Below are positions 11,590-23,499 of a stretch of DNA of 64,000 nt, in pieces. The notes below the pieces were generated by a model. It was not told where the DNA came from and did no database searches. It worked only from the letters and a program-made list of their open reading frames with translations. How positions within the stretch are numbered: the first letter of the stretch is position 1; every line of letters starts with the position of its first letter. The translations under genes and the position numbers were made by a program. The stretch covers positions 248,001 through 312,000 of the forward strand of contig JAITYX010000149.1 of NCBI GenBank assembly GCA_021018815.1, given 5' to 3'. This DNA comes from Talinum fruticosum (taxonomy: Eukaryota > Streptophyta > Magnoliopsida > Caryophyllales > Talinaceae).

Positions 11590-13060
11590 ATGGCTCGGAA
11601 CAACTTAAAGTTCGAAGAAGGAAGATCTTATAGCGGACCACCAAAGTTCAAAGGATCCAACTTTGTGCACTCGAAAGAAACTCATTGAATGTTTCCTCCT
11701 GGATCATGATGAAGATGTCCGGAACATCATACAAGAAGGAAACTACCTTCCCATGAAGACAGAAGAAACAAGAATTGTGCCCAAAACAAAGGCTGAGTTC
11801 ACAGTGATGAAGCTGAAAAGTTCATAAAGAACTTCAAGGCTATGAACATTCTTATGTGCGCCATCAGCTCGAAGAATACAACCGAGTGTCCGCCTATGAT
11901 ACAGCCCAAAGAAGTGTGGGACACCTTGGTTAACACTTACGAAGGTACAAGCCAGGTCGACAAGCGAAGATAAGCCAATATCTTCATAAATATGAGCTAT
12001 TCAAGATGGAGACAGAAGAAAACATCACTCGGATGTTTATTCGATTTACAGAGATTACCAATAATCTCAAATCTCTTGGTAAAAAGATCTCCTACGAGGA
12101 AATGTGCGTAAAGATACTCGAAGCCTACCCAAGAAAAGATGGGGTCCCAAGGTGACAGCTATCGAAGAGGCTTAGAACTTATCTCTACCGAAGCCGGATG
12201 AACTCATTGGGAAGCTTCTCACCCATGAGATCCACCTAGAGGAGGAGGATGCATAGGTCGGCACCAAAAAGAACATTGCGCTGAAAGCCTCGTAAACCAG
12301 AGAAGCGGATCCGAGTTCCTCCGACTCGGAAGAGGATCCCATGGCACTTATTACTAGAGGCTTCAAGAGAATGATGAAGCACAAGAGATGGGATAAGAAG
12401 CCAAAAGAAGAGTTCTATAAGAAAGACAAGAAGGATAGAAAAGGTAAATACTTTTCTCCTTCAAAGTTATCTTTGACTAAGAACTCGGATGCTTTGAATG
12501 TGGCAGCAAGGAACACGTAGTCAAAGATTGTCCAAAGAGAAAACGGGACAGAAAGAAGAAAAAGGCTATGATGGCCACATGGAGTGACGAGGACTCATCG
12601 AAGATGACGAGGACTTAGATGACTCAAAATGTCCGATGGCACTTTCGACTCGAAGCGAAACAGAATCGGACTCGGATCAATCAAATAATGAGGAAGCTAA
12701 TCCTCAAGAGGTAATTGAGTACTTTCTCAAATTCTCCAAAGCTGATTAGCTAAGTATATTTTCACTTTGGAAGAAAAGTCTAATTCGATTCTTCTCACTT
12801 TAAAGAACAACTTGAGTCAATTTCCTCCGAGAGCATTTCTTTAAAAAACGAGTTGGAAAAACCGAGACTCACACTCGGAGAACTCAAGACTAGTGCTCAA
12901 ATCAATGAGGCTGAGTCCGAGTTACTCGAAGAGAAAATAAACAGACTAAAGCAAAAGCTCAATGAGTCTCAAGATCTTGTTTTAAAGTTTTCTCAAGGTC
13001 GAAAAACCTTGACATGCTCTTGGGATCTCAATGTGTCTCCTTCAGAAAAGAAGGTCTAGG
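11590..13060 (+). pseudogene. gag: Copia A gag with zinc knuckle and coiled-coil spacer
   Basis: The ATG at 11590 gives MARNNLKFEEGRSYSGPPK. The gag core follows in shifting frames: the VWDTLV segment near 11915, YEGTSQ near 11940, ITNNLKSLGKKIS near 12055 and RWGPK near 12140. The CCHC knuckle is at about 12490-12531 (CFECGSKEHVVKDCP), followed by a basic RDRKKKKAMMATWSDE segment. A coiled-coil-like spacer at 12853-13059 contains the heptad-rich LLEEKINRLKQKLNESQDL. Several frame breaks can be explained by CAG/CTG errors; others are ordinary decay. Gag would form the particle; the spacer joins gag to protease. Confidence 0.85.
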
Positions 13061-13177
13061 TTTTAACAAAGAGGAGGAATCCAATTCCTACTCGGAGCTT
13101 TTCAAAAGGATTCCGAAGCTGTAAAGTTCAGGAAAGCTGAGCACGATCTCATTCATAGAAATGAAAGAAGGACTGAG

Positions 13178-13385
13178 CCCGGACCAACTTTTAGAAGAAA
13201 ACCATCTCCACCGTTTTCCAAAAGAAAATCCTTTCAAAAGAAAGAGACACAGCACACGGTTCTCTAAACGGAAGACTCGAACCCGGACCAACTTTTAGGA
13301 GAAAACCATCACCACCGTTTTCCAAAAGAAAATCCTTTCAAAAGAAAGAGACACTGCATACGCTTCTCTAAACGGAAGACTCGGA
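13178..13385 (+). repeat. 104-base tandem duplication inside copia A
   Basis: Two direct units of about 104 bases, starting at CCCGGACCAACTTTTAG (13178 and 13282), both ending AAACGGAAGACTCG. Copia B has only one unit at the equivalent place (about 21855-21975). The units encode a basic Lys/Arg/Pro/Phe-rich segment between the spacer and protease. Confidence 0.85.
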
Positions 13386-13509
13386 ATCGACTAAATCCAA
13401 ATCATTCAAATCTAGGTTCCGAAAAACCTTTTTCCTCGAAAAGGACCACGAGTAAAGGGTGTTACTTGGGTTCGTTAGAGGAAGTGAGAAGGGTTAGTTT
13501 GTTTCTACT

Positions 13510-13843
13510 TTGCAGGCTACTCGGAAAAGATCAAAGGGACATTGGTACTTGGACAGTGGATGCTCACGCCACATGTCGGGAGACTCGGGACTCTTTTACG
13601 AGTTAGAAGAGTACAAAGGAAGAAAAGTCACATTTGGAGATCACAAGCAAAGGCAAGATAATTGGGATAGGCAAGATTGGAAAGGAAGGAAATCTAGTCA
13701 ACCCAGTATACCTTGTCAAAGGATTAAAGTACAACCTGCTTAGCATCTCTCAATTGTGTGATAAAGGTCAAGAGGTAAGATTCACACGGACCAACCGTAT
13801 TATATGTGATGCGGCTACTAAAGAAATCAAGTCTGTCGAGTAA
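13510..13843 (+). pseudogene. Copia A aspartic protease
   Basis: Begins with WYLDSGCSRHMSGD, the copia protease active-site segment, then KVTFGD. The frame shifts by one base at about 13644 (CACAAGCAAAGG). It continues in the next frame with KGKIIGIGKIGKEGN, VYLVKGLKYNLLSIS and QLCDKGQEV. Reading the shift site as CAG, not CAAG, would restore one frame. Copia B breaks at the same codon. The protease would mature the polyprotein. Confidence 0.85.
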
Positions 13844-15060
13844 GAGATCGGGTAATACATACATTATTCCTCTTTTTGACCCGAGTCAGAATTTATCTTG
13901 TTTAAAAGCATTACTTCTTGATGATTCATGGACATGGCATCGTAGATCGGGCCATGTTAGCATGCATACTATCAAGAAATTGGCATCTCATGGTTTAGTT
14001 AGAGGTTTGCCTAATCGTGCTATTGAGAAAGATAAAGTTTGTGAAGCATGCATAAGAGGGAAACAAGTCAAATCATCATTTAAATCCTCGAAGACAGTTT
14101 CCACATCCAAAGTGCTTGAACTGCTACATATGGACTTATGTGGTAAAACCCCTGTTAAGAGTCTTAGAGGTAAATCATATGTACTTGTTATTATTGATGA
14201 TTACTCACGATTTACTTGGATGTGTTTTCTCAAACATAAAAATGAAGCATTCAAAGAGTTTAGCAAGCTCGTAGAAAAATCCAAGTTGAAACTCGGACTC
14301 GGATCCGAGAGAATTCAAACCGACCATGGAAGGGAGTTCGACTACTCGGGATTCTCGAGTTTTGCGACAAGAATGGTATCTCTCACAACTTCTCGAGCAT
14401 CACGAACTCCTCAACAAAATGGAGTAGTGGAGAGAAAGAACAGAACTCTTGAGGAAATAGCTAGGACAATGATGATTGAGCAAAATCTACCCTACTATTT
14501 CAGGTCGAGGAAGTCGACACGACCAACTACACATTGAACAGATGTCTCATTAGGCCCATCCTGAAGAAAACGCCATACGAGTTCTACAAAGGGAAGAAAC
14601 CTAATATTTCTTATTTCAAACCCTTTGGATGTAAGTGATTTGTTCATAACAATGGTAAGGATCACCTAACCAAGTTTGATGCTCGGTCGAGATGAAGGTA
14701 TTTTTCCGGGTTACTCATTTATCAGTAAGGCTTATCGCATTTTCAATAAGAGAACTAACAAAGTGGAAGAAAGTATCCACGTTGTGTTTGATGAGATTGA
14801 ACAGAAAAAACCAAGCGAATCATCATTCTCGGATCCGAAGCTCAGTAGAGAAGATGATGATAAAGCCGAGTCTATCGAGATTCAAACCCAACCAGCTCAA
14901 AATGAAGCGACTCGGAATAATATGACTAAGAACGAGATAACTCAAGGACCAGCTCGGAATGGTGAAGGACAATCTGATGAACAAGATCACTTAGAACAAG
15001 CTTCGAAGATCAAGCGGTTCAGCCTACGGATCTTGTGAATCGGAGAACAGTAGAGCATTC
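13806..15060 (+). pseudogene. Copia A integrase
   Basis: A 243-residue open stretch (13806-14537) carries the complete pre-integrase zinc domain (WHRRSGHVSMHTIKKL, then CEACIRGKQ). It also carries the catalytic core: first Asp in HMDLCG near 14130, second in TDHG near 14320, Glu in VVERKN near 14430. After a frame change near 14500 the C-terminal extension reads FNKRTNKVEESIHVVFDEI at about 14745-14805, followed by an acidic linker to about 15038. Catalytic residues are all present. The frame is broken at one or two places, so the call is pseudogene as written. Confidence 0.87.
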
Positions 15061-15169
15061 AAGTATGCTTCTAGTCACGCACTAGAGAACATATTATCCG
15101 ATATCAACAGTGGGGTAAGAACTCGTTCCTCTCTTTAAAATCTATGTGCATTCACTGCATTCATATCAT

Positions 15170-16208
15170 TAACTCGAACCCAAAATGCACTAGAGGCCCT
15201 GAATGAACCCGAATGGGTAGAGGCCATGCAAGAGGAACTCAATCAATTCGAAAGAAACCAAGTCCGGACTCGACCAAATGACCTTCCGACCACCCAGTCA
15301 TAGGAACCAAATGGGTTTTCAAGAACAAACTGGATGAAGGTGGGTTAGTAGTCGAAATAAGGCTAGACTTGTGGCTCAAGGTTACAATCAGGAAGAAGGG
15401 ATTGATTGTAGGGAAACCTTTGCACCTGTTGCCGAATTGAAGCCATTAGAATCCTCGTTGGCATTTGCATCTAGCATGAATATCAAGTTATATCAAATGG
15501 ATGTTAAGTGTGCTTTTCTCAATGGTTTTATCGAAGAGGAAGTCTATGCCGAGCATCCCCCGGTTTTGAAAACTCGAATTTCCAAATCATGTTTTCAAAC
15601 TTCAAAAAGCTCTTTATGGTCTTAAACAAGCTCCCAAAGCTTGGTATGAAAGATCGAGCAATTTCTTGGCTCAAAATGATTTTAGAAGAGGTCGGATCGA
15701 CAAGACTCTCTTCATAAAAACCGAAGGGAAAGATTTCCTTATCGTTCGGATATATGTTGATGATATAATTTTTGGAGCTACTAATAAAATTCCGTGTCGA
15801 GACTTTTCCGAGTTAATGAGACAGAATTCTAAATGAGTATGATGGGAGAACTCAATTTCTTCCTTGGTCTACAAATCAAGTAAGACAAAGATGGAATCTA
15901 TGTCCATCAATCAAAGTACACCAAGGAGCTGCTGAAAAATATAAACTCCAAGATGCAAAGCACGCAGCCTACACCTATGAGCAGCAGCGATAAAACTTGA
16001 CTCGGACGAGAAAGGTAAAGCAATAGATCGAAACTCTATCGAGGTATGATTGGATTTTTGCTATATCTTACTTCGAGTAGACCGGACATAATGTTTAGTG
16101 TCCGTCTATGTGTACGATTTCAAACTAATCCAAAAGAATCACATCTCACTACGGTAAAGAGAATATTTAGATATCTTGCAGGGACTCGGAATTTTGGTCC
16201 GTGGTACT
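15170..16208 (+). pseudogene. Copia A reverse transcriptase and start of RNase H
   Basis: RT begins near 15190 (ALEALNEPEWVEAMQEELNQ) and continues with GTKWVFKNKL, VAQGYNQEEGIDCRETFAP and KLYQMDVKCAFLNGF. The catalytic YVDD is at 15753-15764 in the context IVRIYVDDIIFGAT, typical of SIRE/Maximus. RNase H starts with IGFLLYLTSSRPDIMFSV near 16050 and is cut at WYS (16208), where G is inserted. It resumes at 34134. Frame changes occur near 15360, 15600 and 15840-16000. Confidence 0.87.
16204..16208. other. Target site duplication of gypsy G (left), GTACT
   Basis: GTACT at 16204-16208 recurs at 34134-34138 just after the right LTR. Joining the two sides across G restores the copia A RNase H reading, so this is the insertion point. 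Confidence 0.9.
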
Positions 16209-18365
16209 CGTTAGCTTGTCGTACGACTACAAATTAAACCACTACTTAGACTTATAATTAAGAATATAGCATAGGGAAGTAGGGATCGAATCCACGAGGA
16301 AAGATATAATAACATGCAAGTTTTAATCTAATTAAATTTACTACTCTTAAAAACAAAACAGAAAATATAAATTAAAATCAATAGCTAAAATTCATAGAAA
16401 ATTATCTAATAACTAAATAAATAATTTATGCAGAATAATAAAACTACAATAACCCAGAAATATTTTTTTATAATTTTTCAGAATAATTAAAACAGAAAAC
16501 TAAAGCAGAAAATAAACAAATTCTAAAACAGAAAATTAAATAAATAATATTCTGCACTAAATTAATTACGAAAATAAATACTAAAATTATCCAGAATAAT
16601 AATACTAATTTTCTAAACCTAACCAGACCCTAATAACATAAAAACAAAATTTAAAATCTAATTTACGAATTTAGTTTATTAAAAACCTGCAGTAATTAAA
16701 TTCAAGAATTAAATCTGAAAAAATATCAAATTAATTCCAAAAATTCTAAAATTTAATCACAGCAAACTAGGACTCTATCTAAACCCTAAAAGAAAATAAA
16801 ATACGAAAAATAACAAAAGAAACTATTTTTAAACTAATTTCTAACAAACTAACTCAAAAATAATAAAAACTAACAGAAAATTAATTCTGAAAATTAAAAT
16901 ATATAAAGACTCAAAATTAAATTAAAATAAAATTACTAAAACTAACCTAAAATAATGATCTTTAGGGGGTTTAATGAAATTGATAATAAAAGACTATAAC
17001 TTTATAAGTAAAAATTAATAAACTCAAGAAAATAACTAAAAGCAAACAAATAATTATCAACGATAGCAATTTATAAAAACACTTAGTATAATCTATATCC
17101 ACCATGCAAATTATTATTTATCATTAACACACAAATTGATCTACCCATGAGCTAAACTGTAAAAGACAACCACTAGCGGATCTTCCCCGTTTTTCCTTAG
17201 TTATTAGTTTACTTAGGCCTAGCCCTAATATAAACTCTACTAATATTGATAACCCTAACACTAGCACTAGAATTTAATCAAATTAGAGCATTAAGAATTA
17301 GAAAAACATCATCTAGCACCTAATAACCAATCTACTAGCAAATTGATTTAAGAAGGATCTATGATAATTTCCTAATTAAAAGAGATGGGTATGAGCCATC
17401 CATGATTAACTAGGGTGATACTTATGTCTAAAAGATCAAGCAATTACGTACTTAAACCCTTTAAACTATCGAATGAATTCATATAAAATCAATTAATGTG
17501 CACTCTAATTAATTAAACATAAAATCATAAACATTAAACACAAATTATCATAGAATCATGGATCGAATCAATAAGACAATAAAAATCGAAACTTTGTTTC
17601 AAAATAAATAATTTAACATGGCTTCAAGTAGATTATACTAAGTATAAGAAAAACTACTCACACATAATGTAATTTAAAACATGTAAACTAAATAAAACTA
17701 GCATCTTTAATATTAATCTAACAATAAAAACTCAATCTTTTCTAATAAAAATTACCAAACTAAATTATACTACCAATATTGGTTTCTTTGACCCGAGAAG
17801 ATGAAGAAGATGATGATGAATGGTGGCTGGCTGGGATATGGCAGGGCAGCGAGTGCAAGGAGCAAGCAGGCGACAGCGAGATGCAGCGGCAGCAGGTGCA
17901 GGCGGCTGGACAGCAAAGTGGTGCAATCGATGTGAGCAGCAGTAGGTGGCTGGGATGTGTGTGTGCTGCGTGGACAGCAAGGGAAGAAAGGGTGATGATT
18001 GTGTGTGGCTGGCTTCCCGGTCTCCCTCTCCATGATGATAATAAGTAGTATATATAGGGTGAAAGAGTTAGGGTTTATTTCTCTTTCTTCTCTTCTAAGT
18101 TTCCTTTTCTATTCCACTTAGGATTTCCTAAAATATAATATCCTAAAATAAATATTTTATTACATATTATATTTATGGACTGACTTCATATATTTTCTTG
18201 GATGCTTGTCGGTAGCTAAAAATCCACTTTTAACGACTTTTCTTCTCTTCCCCACTTTATTCGATAATTACCTATAAATAGACAAAATAGAATAAATTAG
18301 ATAAAATAAACTATATAATATAAACTAAATAACTACTAAAAATACGTATAAAATACGACTTAACA
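16209..18365 (-). repeat. 3' LTR of gypsy G
   Basis: A 2157-base LTR nearly identical to 31990-34133 and 1689-3828. Its first base pair is CG where the others have TG, a change of the CTG kind (ACTG written ACTCG). It ends ACTTAACA at 18365. The GC-rich patch at 17790-18000 differs from the other copies by small insertions. Confidence 0.93.
18048..18076 (-). promoter_or_regulatory. Telo-box and TATA box in G 3' LTR
   Basis: Same pair as in the other G LTRs: AAACCCTAA at 18076-18068 and CTATATATAC at 18057-18048, on the minus strand. In a 3' LTR this would drive transcription outward into copia A. Confidence 0.5.
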
Positions 18366-18685
18366 AATCCCCAACACTTAGACTTTGGACGTCCTCGTGC
18401 AAAGAAATCTAAGACTCGATCTAATATTATGGTTTCTTATAAAGATATACATAAAACATAAAGTATACACTAAGTTTTCCTTGCTTTCAAAAATAGTTTG
18501 ATGAAATTTATGTCTTTCCCAAGCAAGTGAGGAACTAAACATTTCATTGTCATCAGAGAGTTTATTCATCGACCTCACAATATCTCTTTTAATTAAGCAA
18601 CAATCAAAAATTTATCCATCTTTTTCAAACATGTACATTCCGGTCAAGAGGTCTAAAACTTTTTAGGATGGGAAAAATTAAGGTG
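18366..18685 (-). other. Gypsy G 3' noncoding region with polypurine tract
   Basis: About 320 bases between the 3' LTR and the copia B insertion. On the element strand the last bases before the LTR are AAGTGTTGGGGATT (18379-18366), a plausible polypurine tract for plus-strand priming. No gene is seen. The last five bases, AGGTG (18681-18685), are the left target duplication of copia B. Confidence 0.75.
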
Positions 18686-20207
18686 TGAAGACTCGGACAC
18701 TCGCTCTATATCTTTCCGAGTCATGCAAAAGGAATCAGGTATAACGATGTCATTCATATAGTGTTTTGATTCCAAGTCATTCTCTCGTGTCTTAGAAACT
18801 TACTTGAGTGAAATAGTATCTTTTCTATGCGATTTGGCCTTCACTTATCTCTTTAATCGCTTTCGGATAGCGACTCGTAAAACTTGTTCTTAATTCCGAG
18901 TCCACTCTCACTCGTAGTCCGACTTGTGATTATCTACTCTATTGTTTGCAAAGTCAGCAATCGTAGTTCTTTTCGTGATTAGTCTACATCAAGTATTTCC
19001 CACTCGATATTCGTTATGGAACTTGATTCTTTGCTTAAGACTAAGTCTTATGGAATTCCGAGTATCATGGATATTAGACTCGAAAATTCCATTTCTTTTC
19101 GACTCGGATAATCTGTTGGTTAATTATCATGATTATGTTATTATCTCGTGTCTAACCTTGGACCAAAGTATTTTATACTTTGAGAACCGAAGGTGTTTTA
19201 CTTTTGTAGGTTATTCAATCGAGGATATCTTTTCAAACTACAAAAGTAGCCGGCTCGTAACGTCAAATCACCAGCAGATATGGCTTTTCACCTTCCCCTG
19301 CTCCAGTCCCGAAGATTGTGTCGAAGCCGTCACGCTTCCATATCCGGAAAACTGGAACGCCAAGCCTAACGGTGGTTTTCACCACACTTTTCAAGACACA
19401 ACCGATGGTTTTGGGACTTCCAAGAGAGTTGAACCGTTGTCCAACGTCCATATTTCAACGGATACTTTCCGAGTGACTCGGAAAGCCTTTCACAACGGTC
19501 ACGAGAGGACTCTCGGTCGGCAGATGAAGATAACGGCTACTCTGCCCGGGTTATCTATAAATAGAAGCCACCTCACAAGACTTGAAGGTTGCCGAACATA
19601 TTGTCTATACACTTACTTGATCAAAGTTACTGTATTTACTCTCAATCTTCAACTTACAACTCCCACTCGTAATTCATTACTTTCGAGTTGTAAGGTCTTG
19701 TACTTCGTTACAAACACTTCTTACATTCTTTGTAAGGTCCCTTGACTAAGCTGTAAGGGTTAACTCAGCTTAGTTGTCCCTAGCTGTAAGGGTTATCTCG
19801 GTTAGGAAGTACTAGATCGGATAAGGGAACTTCGAGTCTAGGAAAACTTGTACAGAGTTGTCTAAGGGAGCAACTCGGGTTCGGTCAAGTTCACGGTATT
19901 TTGTGGACTCAAAATAGTGGATTTGACTTCGTGTCCGGATTGACACGGGCCGTGGTTTTCCGCCCCAGGAGGGTTTCCACGTAAAATCTCTCGTGTTCTC
20001 TTTCGAGTTCATTCTAGACTCGGACAGTCTTTGTGCACCAATCTTTTCGATTCATTGATTTCGAGTCCTATCTTTTCGACTCGTTATTTGACTCGTAATC
20101 TGTCTTTGGCTCTTTTCGCACAAAAGTGCGGTTATTTCTAAAAGATTTTTCTATCACCCTATTCACCCCCTCTAGGGTGACTCGGACTCTCCCCGAGCAA
20201 ACCTTCA
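18686..20207 (+). repeat. Copia B 5' LTR
   Basis: Starts TGAAGACTCGG and ends AACCTTCA immediately before the primer binding site. Pairs with 27704-29223. A 267-codon open frame at 18942-19745 lies wholly inside the LTR and is not taken as a gene. Confidence 0.95.
19556..19563 (+). promoter_or_regulatory. Putative TATA box, copia B 5' LTR
   Basis: TATAAATA in the context TTATCTATAAATAGAAGCC, conserved at the same LTR position in the 3' LTR and, as TATAAAAG, in copia A. Confidence 0.65.
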
Positions 20208-20222
20208 ATTGGTATCGAGCCT
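20208..20222 (+). other. Primer binding site, initiator-tRNA-Met type (copia B)
   Basis: ATTGGTATCGAGCCT directly follows the LTR. The consensus is TGGTATCAGAGC; the A of CAG is missing. Such a mismatch would weaken priming in a very young element, so a sequence error is more likely. Confidence 0.85.
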
Positions 20223-20266
20223 AGCCTTTCGTAAAGGATCTAACAGTCCAAAGGTTTAAAGATCGG

Positions 20267-21700
20267 ATGGCTCGTAACACCGGAGAGTTCGACGAAGGTA
20301 GATCTTCCAACAGGCCACCAAAATTCAAAGGTTCAAATTTCGGTCACTGGAAGAAGCCGATGGAATGTTTCCTTATGGATCACGACGAAGAAGTATGGGA
20401 AATCATACAACAAGGAAACTACATCCCAACGAAGACAGATGAATTCGGAATCCTTCCAAAGACAAAGGCCGAGTTCACACCGGCAGAAGCGAGAAGTTCG
20501 GGAAGAACTTCAAAGCCATGAACATCCTCATGTGTGCCATAAGCTCGGAAGAATATAATCGAGTCTCTGCTCGTGACTCTGCTAAAGAGGTGTGGGACAC
20601 TCTGGTCAACACCTACGAAGGTACAAGCCAGGTGAGACAAGCGAAGATCAGCCGAGTATCTTCACAAATATGAGCTTTTCAAAATGGAGCCGAAGAGAAC
20701 ATTACTCGGATGTTCATCCGCTTCACCGAGATTACCAACAATCTCAAATCTCTGGGAAAGAAAATCTCCCATGAAGAAATGTGCCGGAAAATTCTCGAAG
20801 CCTACCCAAGAAACGATGGGGTCCTAAGGTAACCGCCATAGAAGAGGCTCGGAACCTCTCAATCTTGAAGCCGACGAGCTCATTGGAAAGCTTCGACTCA
20901 TGAGATACATCCGGAAGAAGAAGATGCTGAGGGTACTTCCAAAAGGAACATCGCGCTTAAAGCCTCGTAATCCAAAGAAGCAAGTCCAAGCTCTTCGACT
21001 CGAAGATGATCCCATGGCACTCATTGCAAGAGGCTTCAAGAGAATGATGAAGCACAAAAGATGGGACAAAAGACCAAAAGAAGAATTCTACAAAAAGGAC
21101 AAGAGAAACGAGAAAAGGTAAGTTTTCTTCACCTTCAAAGTTATCTTTGTCTAAGAATTCTGGATGTTTTGAATGTGGCAGACAAAGACCACATAGTCAA
21201 GGATTGTCCAAAACGAAGACGGGACAGGAAGAAGAAAAGGGCCATGATGGCAACTTGGAGCGATGAGGAATCATCTCGAAGACGACGAGGATTCGGATGA
21301 CTCAAAGTGTCTAATGGCAATCACCGACTCGAAGCCGAAAAGAGTCGACTCGCACTACGTACTCGGATAATGAGGAAACGGATCCTCAAGAGGTAATAAA
21401 CTACTTCCTCAAATTCTCCAAAGTTGATCTAGCTAAATACATCTTTACTTTGGAAGAAAAGTCCAATTCGATTCTTCTCATTTCAAGGAACAACTTGAGT
21501 CGGTTACTTCGAGAGCACTTCTTTAAAAATGAATTAGAAAAACCGAGACTCGACACTCGGAGAACTCAAGACAAGTGCTCAAACTAATGAGACCGAGTCC
21601 GAGTTACTCGAAAAGAAAATGAGCAACCGAAACGAAGCTCATTGAGTCTCAAGATCTGGTTTTAAAGTTTTCTCAAGGACGGAAGAACCTTGATATGCTC
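20267..21700 (+). pseudogene. gag: Copia B gag with CCHC knuckle and coiled-coil spacer
   Basis: The ATG at 20267 gives MARNTGEFDEGRSSNRPPKF and GSNFGHWKKPMECFL. The open stretch ends at 20521 because CAGAG is written CGAG near 20487. Later blocks continue in other frames: LVNTYEGTSQVRQAKIS near 20605, ITNNLKSLGKKISHEEMC near 20735 and PMALIARGFKRMMKHKRWDK near 21010. The CCHC knuckle (CFECG..DHIVKDCP) is near 21165-21210, and the acidic ATWSDEES near 21250. The spacer at 21450-21700 resembles that of A. At least four of the breaks sit on CAG/CTG, so the true gene may be intact or nearly so. Confidence 0.87.
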
Positions 21701-22075
21701 TTAGGATCACAATGTGTCTCTTTTAGAAAAGAAGGTCTTGGTTTCAACAAGGAGGAAGAATCTAATTCTTACTCGGAATTATTCAAAAGGATTCCGTAAC
21801 CGTTAAGTTCAAAAGGTCGAGCATGGTCCCATTCATAAAAATGAAAGGAGGACTAAACCCGGACCTATTTACAAAAAGAAACCATTCTCCTCTCGTGTCA
21901 AAAGGAAAGGTTTTTAAAAGGAAAGAGACACGGACTCGGTTCTCGAAGAGAAGAAGACTCGGAATCGGACTAAACCCAAAGTTGTTCAAATCGGGTTCCG
22001 AAGCACCTTCTTCCTCGTAAAAGGACCACGAGTAAGGAATGTTACTGGGTTCGTTAGAGGAAGTGAGAAGGGTTA
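21701..22075 (+). other. Copia B basic linker between spacer and protease
   Basis: Low-complexity coding-like sequence rich in Lys, Arg, Ser and Phe, equivalent to 13060-13500 of copia A. It contains the MKGGLNPDLFTKRNHSPLV stretch at 21835-21895. It has one unit of the block that is duplicated in A. Confidence 0.6.
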
Positions 22076-22079
22076 GATT

Positions 22080-22400
22080 CTCTCTCGTTTTGCAGGTCAC
22101 TCGGAAAAGATCAAAGGACACCGGTACCTGGACAGCGGATGTTCTCGACACATGTCAGGTGACCAAGGACTCTTTTCCGAGCTGGAGTCATATAAAGGAG
22201 GAAAGGTGACCTTTGGTGATGACAAGCAAGGGCAAGATAGTGGGCATTGGGAAGATTGGTAATGGAAACAATCTGGTGAGCCCAGTCTACCTTGTCAAAG
22301 GACTCAAGTACAACCTACTTAGCATCTCCCGACTTTGTGACAAAGGTCAAGAGGTAAAATTCACTCAATCCAAGTGCTACATCACGAGATGAGACCACCA
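22080..22400 (+). pseudogene. Copia B aspartic protease
   Basis: Readable as YLDSGCSRHMSGDQGLFSEL near 22115-22185, with the DSG active-site motif. A frame break at about 22223 (GACAAGCAAGGG) is followed by KIVGIGKIG and VYLVKGLKYNLLSIS. The break is at the same codon as in copia A. The segment ends with RLCDKGQEVKFTQ and then runs into the integrase deletion. Confidence 0.83.
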
Positions 22401-23215
22401 AAGAGGTAAAGCTCTCAGTATGTGGAGCATGCACCAAAGGGAAACAAGTCGGATCTTCATTCAAATCTCTGAAGACAGTTTCCACATCCAACGTGCTTGA
22501 ATTACTACACATGGACTTATGTGGTGAAATCCTCGTGAAGAGTCTCGGAGGTAAATCTTACATACTTGTTATTATTGATGATTTTTCAAGATTTACCCGG
22601 GTGTGTTTTCCGAAGCATAAGAATGAGGCCTTCAAGGAGTTCAGCAAGCTCGTAGAAAAATTCAAGTTGAGTCTCGGACTCGGATTCAAAAGATTCGAAC
22701 CGACCATGGAAGGGAGTTCGATTACTCGGAATTCTCGAGTTTTGTGACAAGAACGGAATTTCTCACAACTTCTCAGCACCCGAACTCCTCGCGAGAATGG
22801 AGTAGTTGAGAGAAAGAACAGAACCCTTGAAGAAATAGCAAGGACGATGATGATTGAACACAACTTGCCTTACTATTTCTGGGCGAGGCGAGAAACACAG
22901 CCAACTACACTCTCAATCGATGCCTCATCGGACCTATTCTGAAGAAAACACCTTATGAGCTCTACAAAGGAAGAAAGCCAAATATTTCCTATTTCGGATC
23001 TTTCGGATGTAAGTGCTTTGTCCACAACAACGGTAAGGATCATCCGACCAAGTTTGATGCTCGGTCGGACGAAGGAATCTTTCTAGGTTATTCTTCTCAT
23101 AGCAAAGCTTATCGTATATTCAACAAGAGAACTAACAAAGTGGAAGAAAGTATCCACGTAGTGTTTGATGAGCTTGAACAGGGAAAACCAAGTGAATCTT
23201 CATACTCGTAACCGA
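22400..23215 (+). pseudogene. Copia B integrase lacking the His-His half of its zinc domain
   Basis: After TKEVKLS the sequence jumps directly to VCGACTKGKQVGSSFKS at about 22415. Copia A has roughly 190-200 additional bases at this place, encoding WHRRSGHVSMHTIKKL. The two zinc-binding His residues of the pre-integrase domain are therefore missing while the C-x2-C pair remains. The catalytic core is present: HMDLCGE near 22508, the TDHG/GREFD region near 22700 (broken frame) and GVVERKN near 22800. The C-terminal VEESIHVVFDELEQ is near 23142-23180. Integrase of this copy is probably inactive even without the frame breaks. Confidence 0.85.
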
Positions 23216-23499
23216 AGCTCGAAAGGATGATGACGAAGATGAGTTTATAAAGACTCGTAAGGAGACCACTCGTAACGAGGAAGCTCGGAATGAGATGACT
23301 CTAGAGGTCGCTCAAAACGAGCAAGTCAATGAAGAAGATCACTCGGAGCAAGCTTTTGAAGATCGAGCAATTCAACCATCAAACCTGGTGAATCAAAGAA
23401 CTGGTAAAGCATTCAAATTTACTTCCAGTCATCCCCAAGAAAACATTATTTCGATATCAACAGTGGGGTAAGAACACGTTCTTCTCTTCATAATCTATG

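Noticed and set aside
16209..18365. Solo LTR of G at this place
   Set aside because: The same GTACT target sequence and the other half of the copia RNase H are found at 34134, so this is the left LTR of a full element interrupted by copia B.
18942..19745. 267-codon frame on the plus strand as a gene
   Set aside because: It is wholly within the copia B 5' LTR. In the 3' LTR the same sequence is broken into several short frames.
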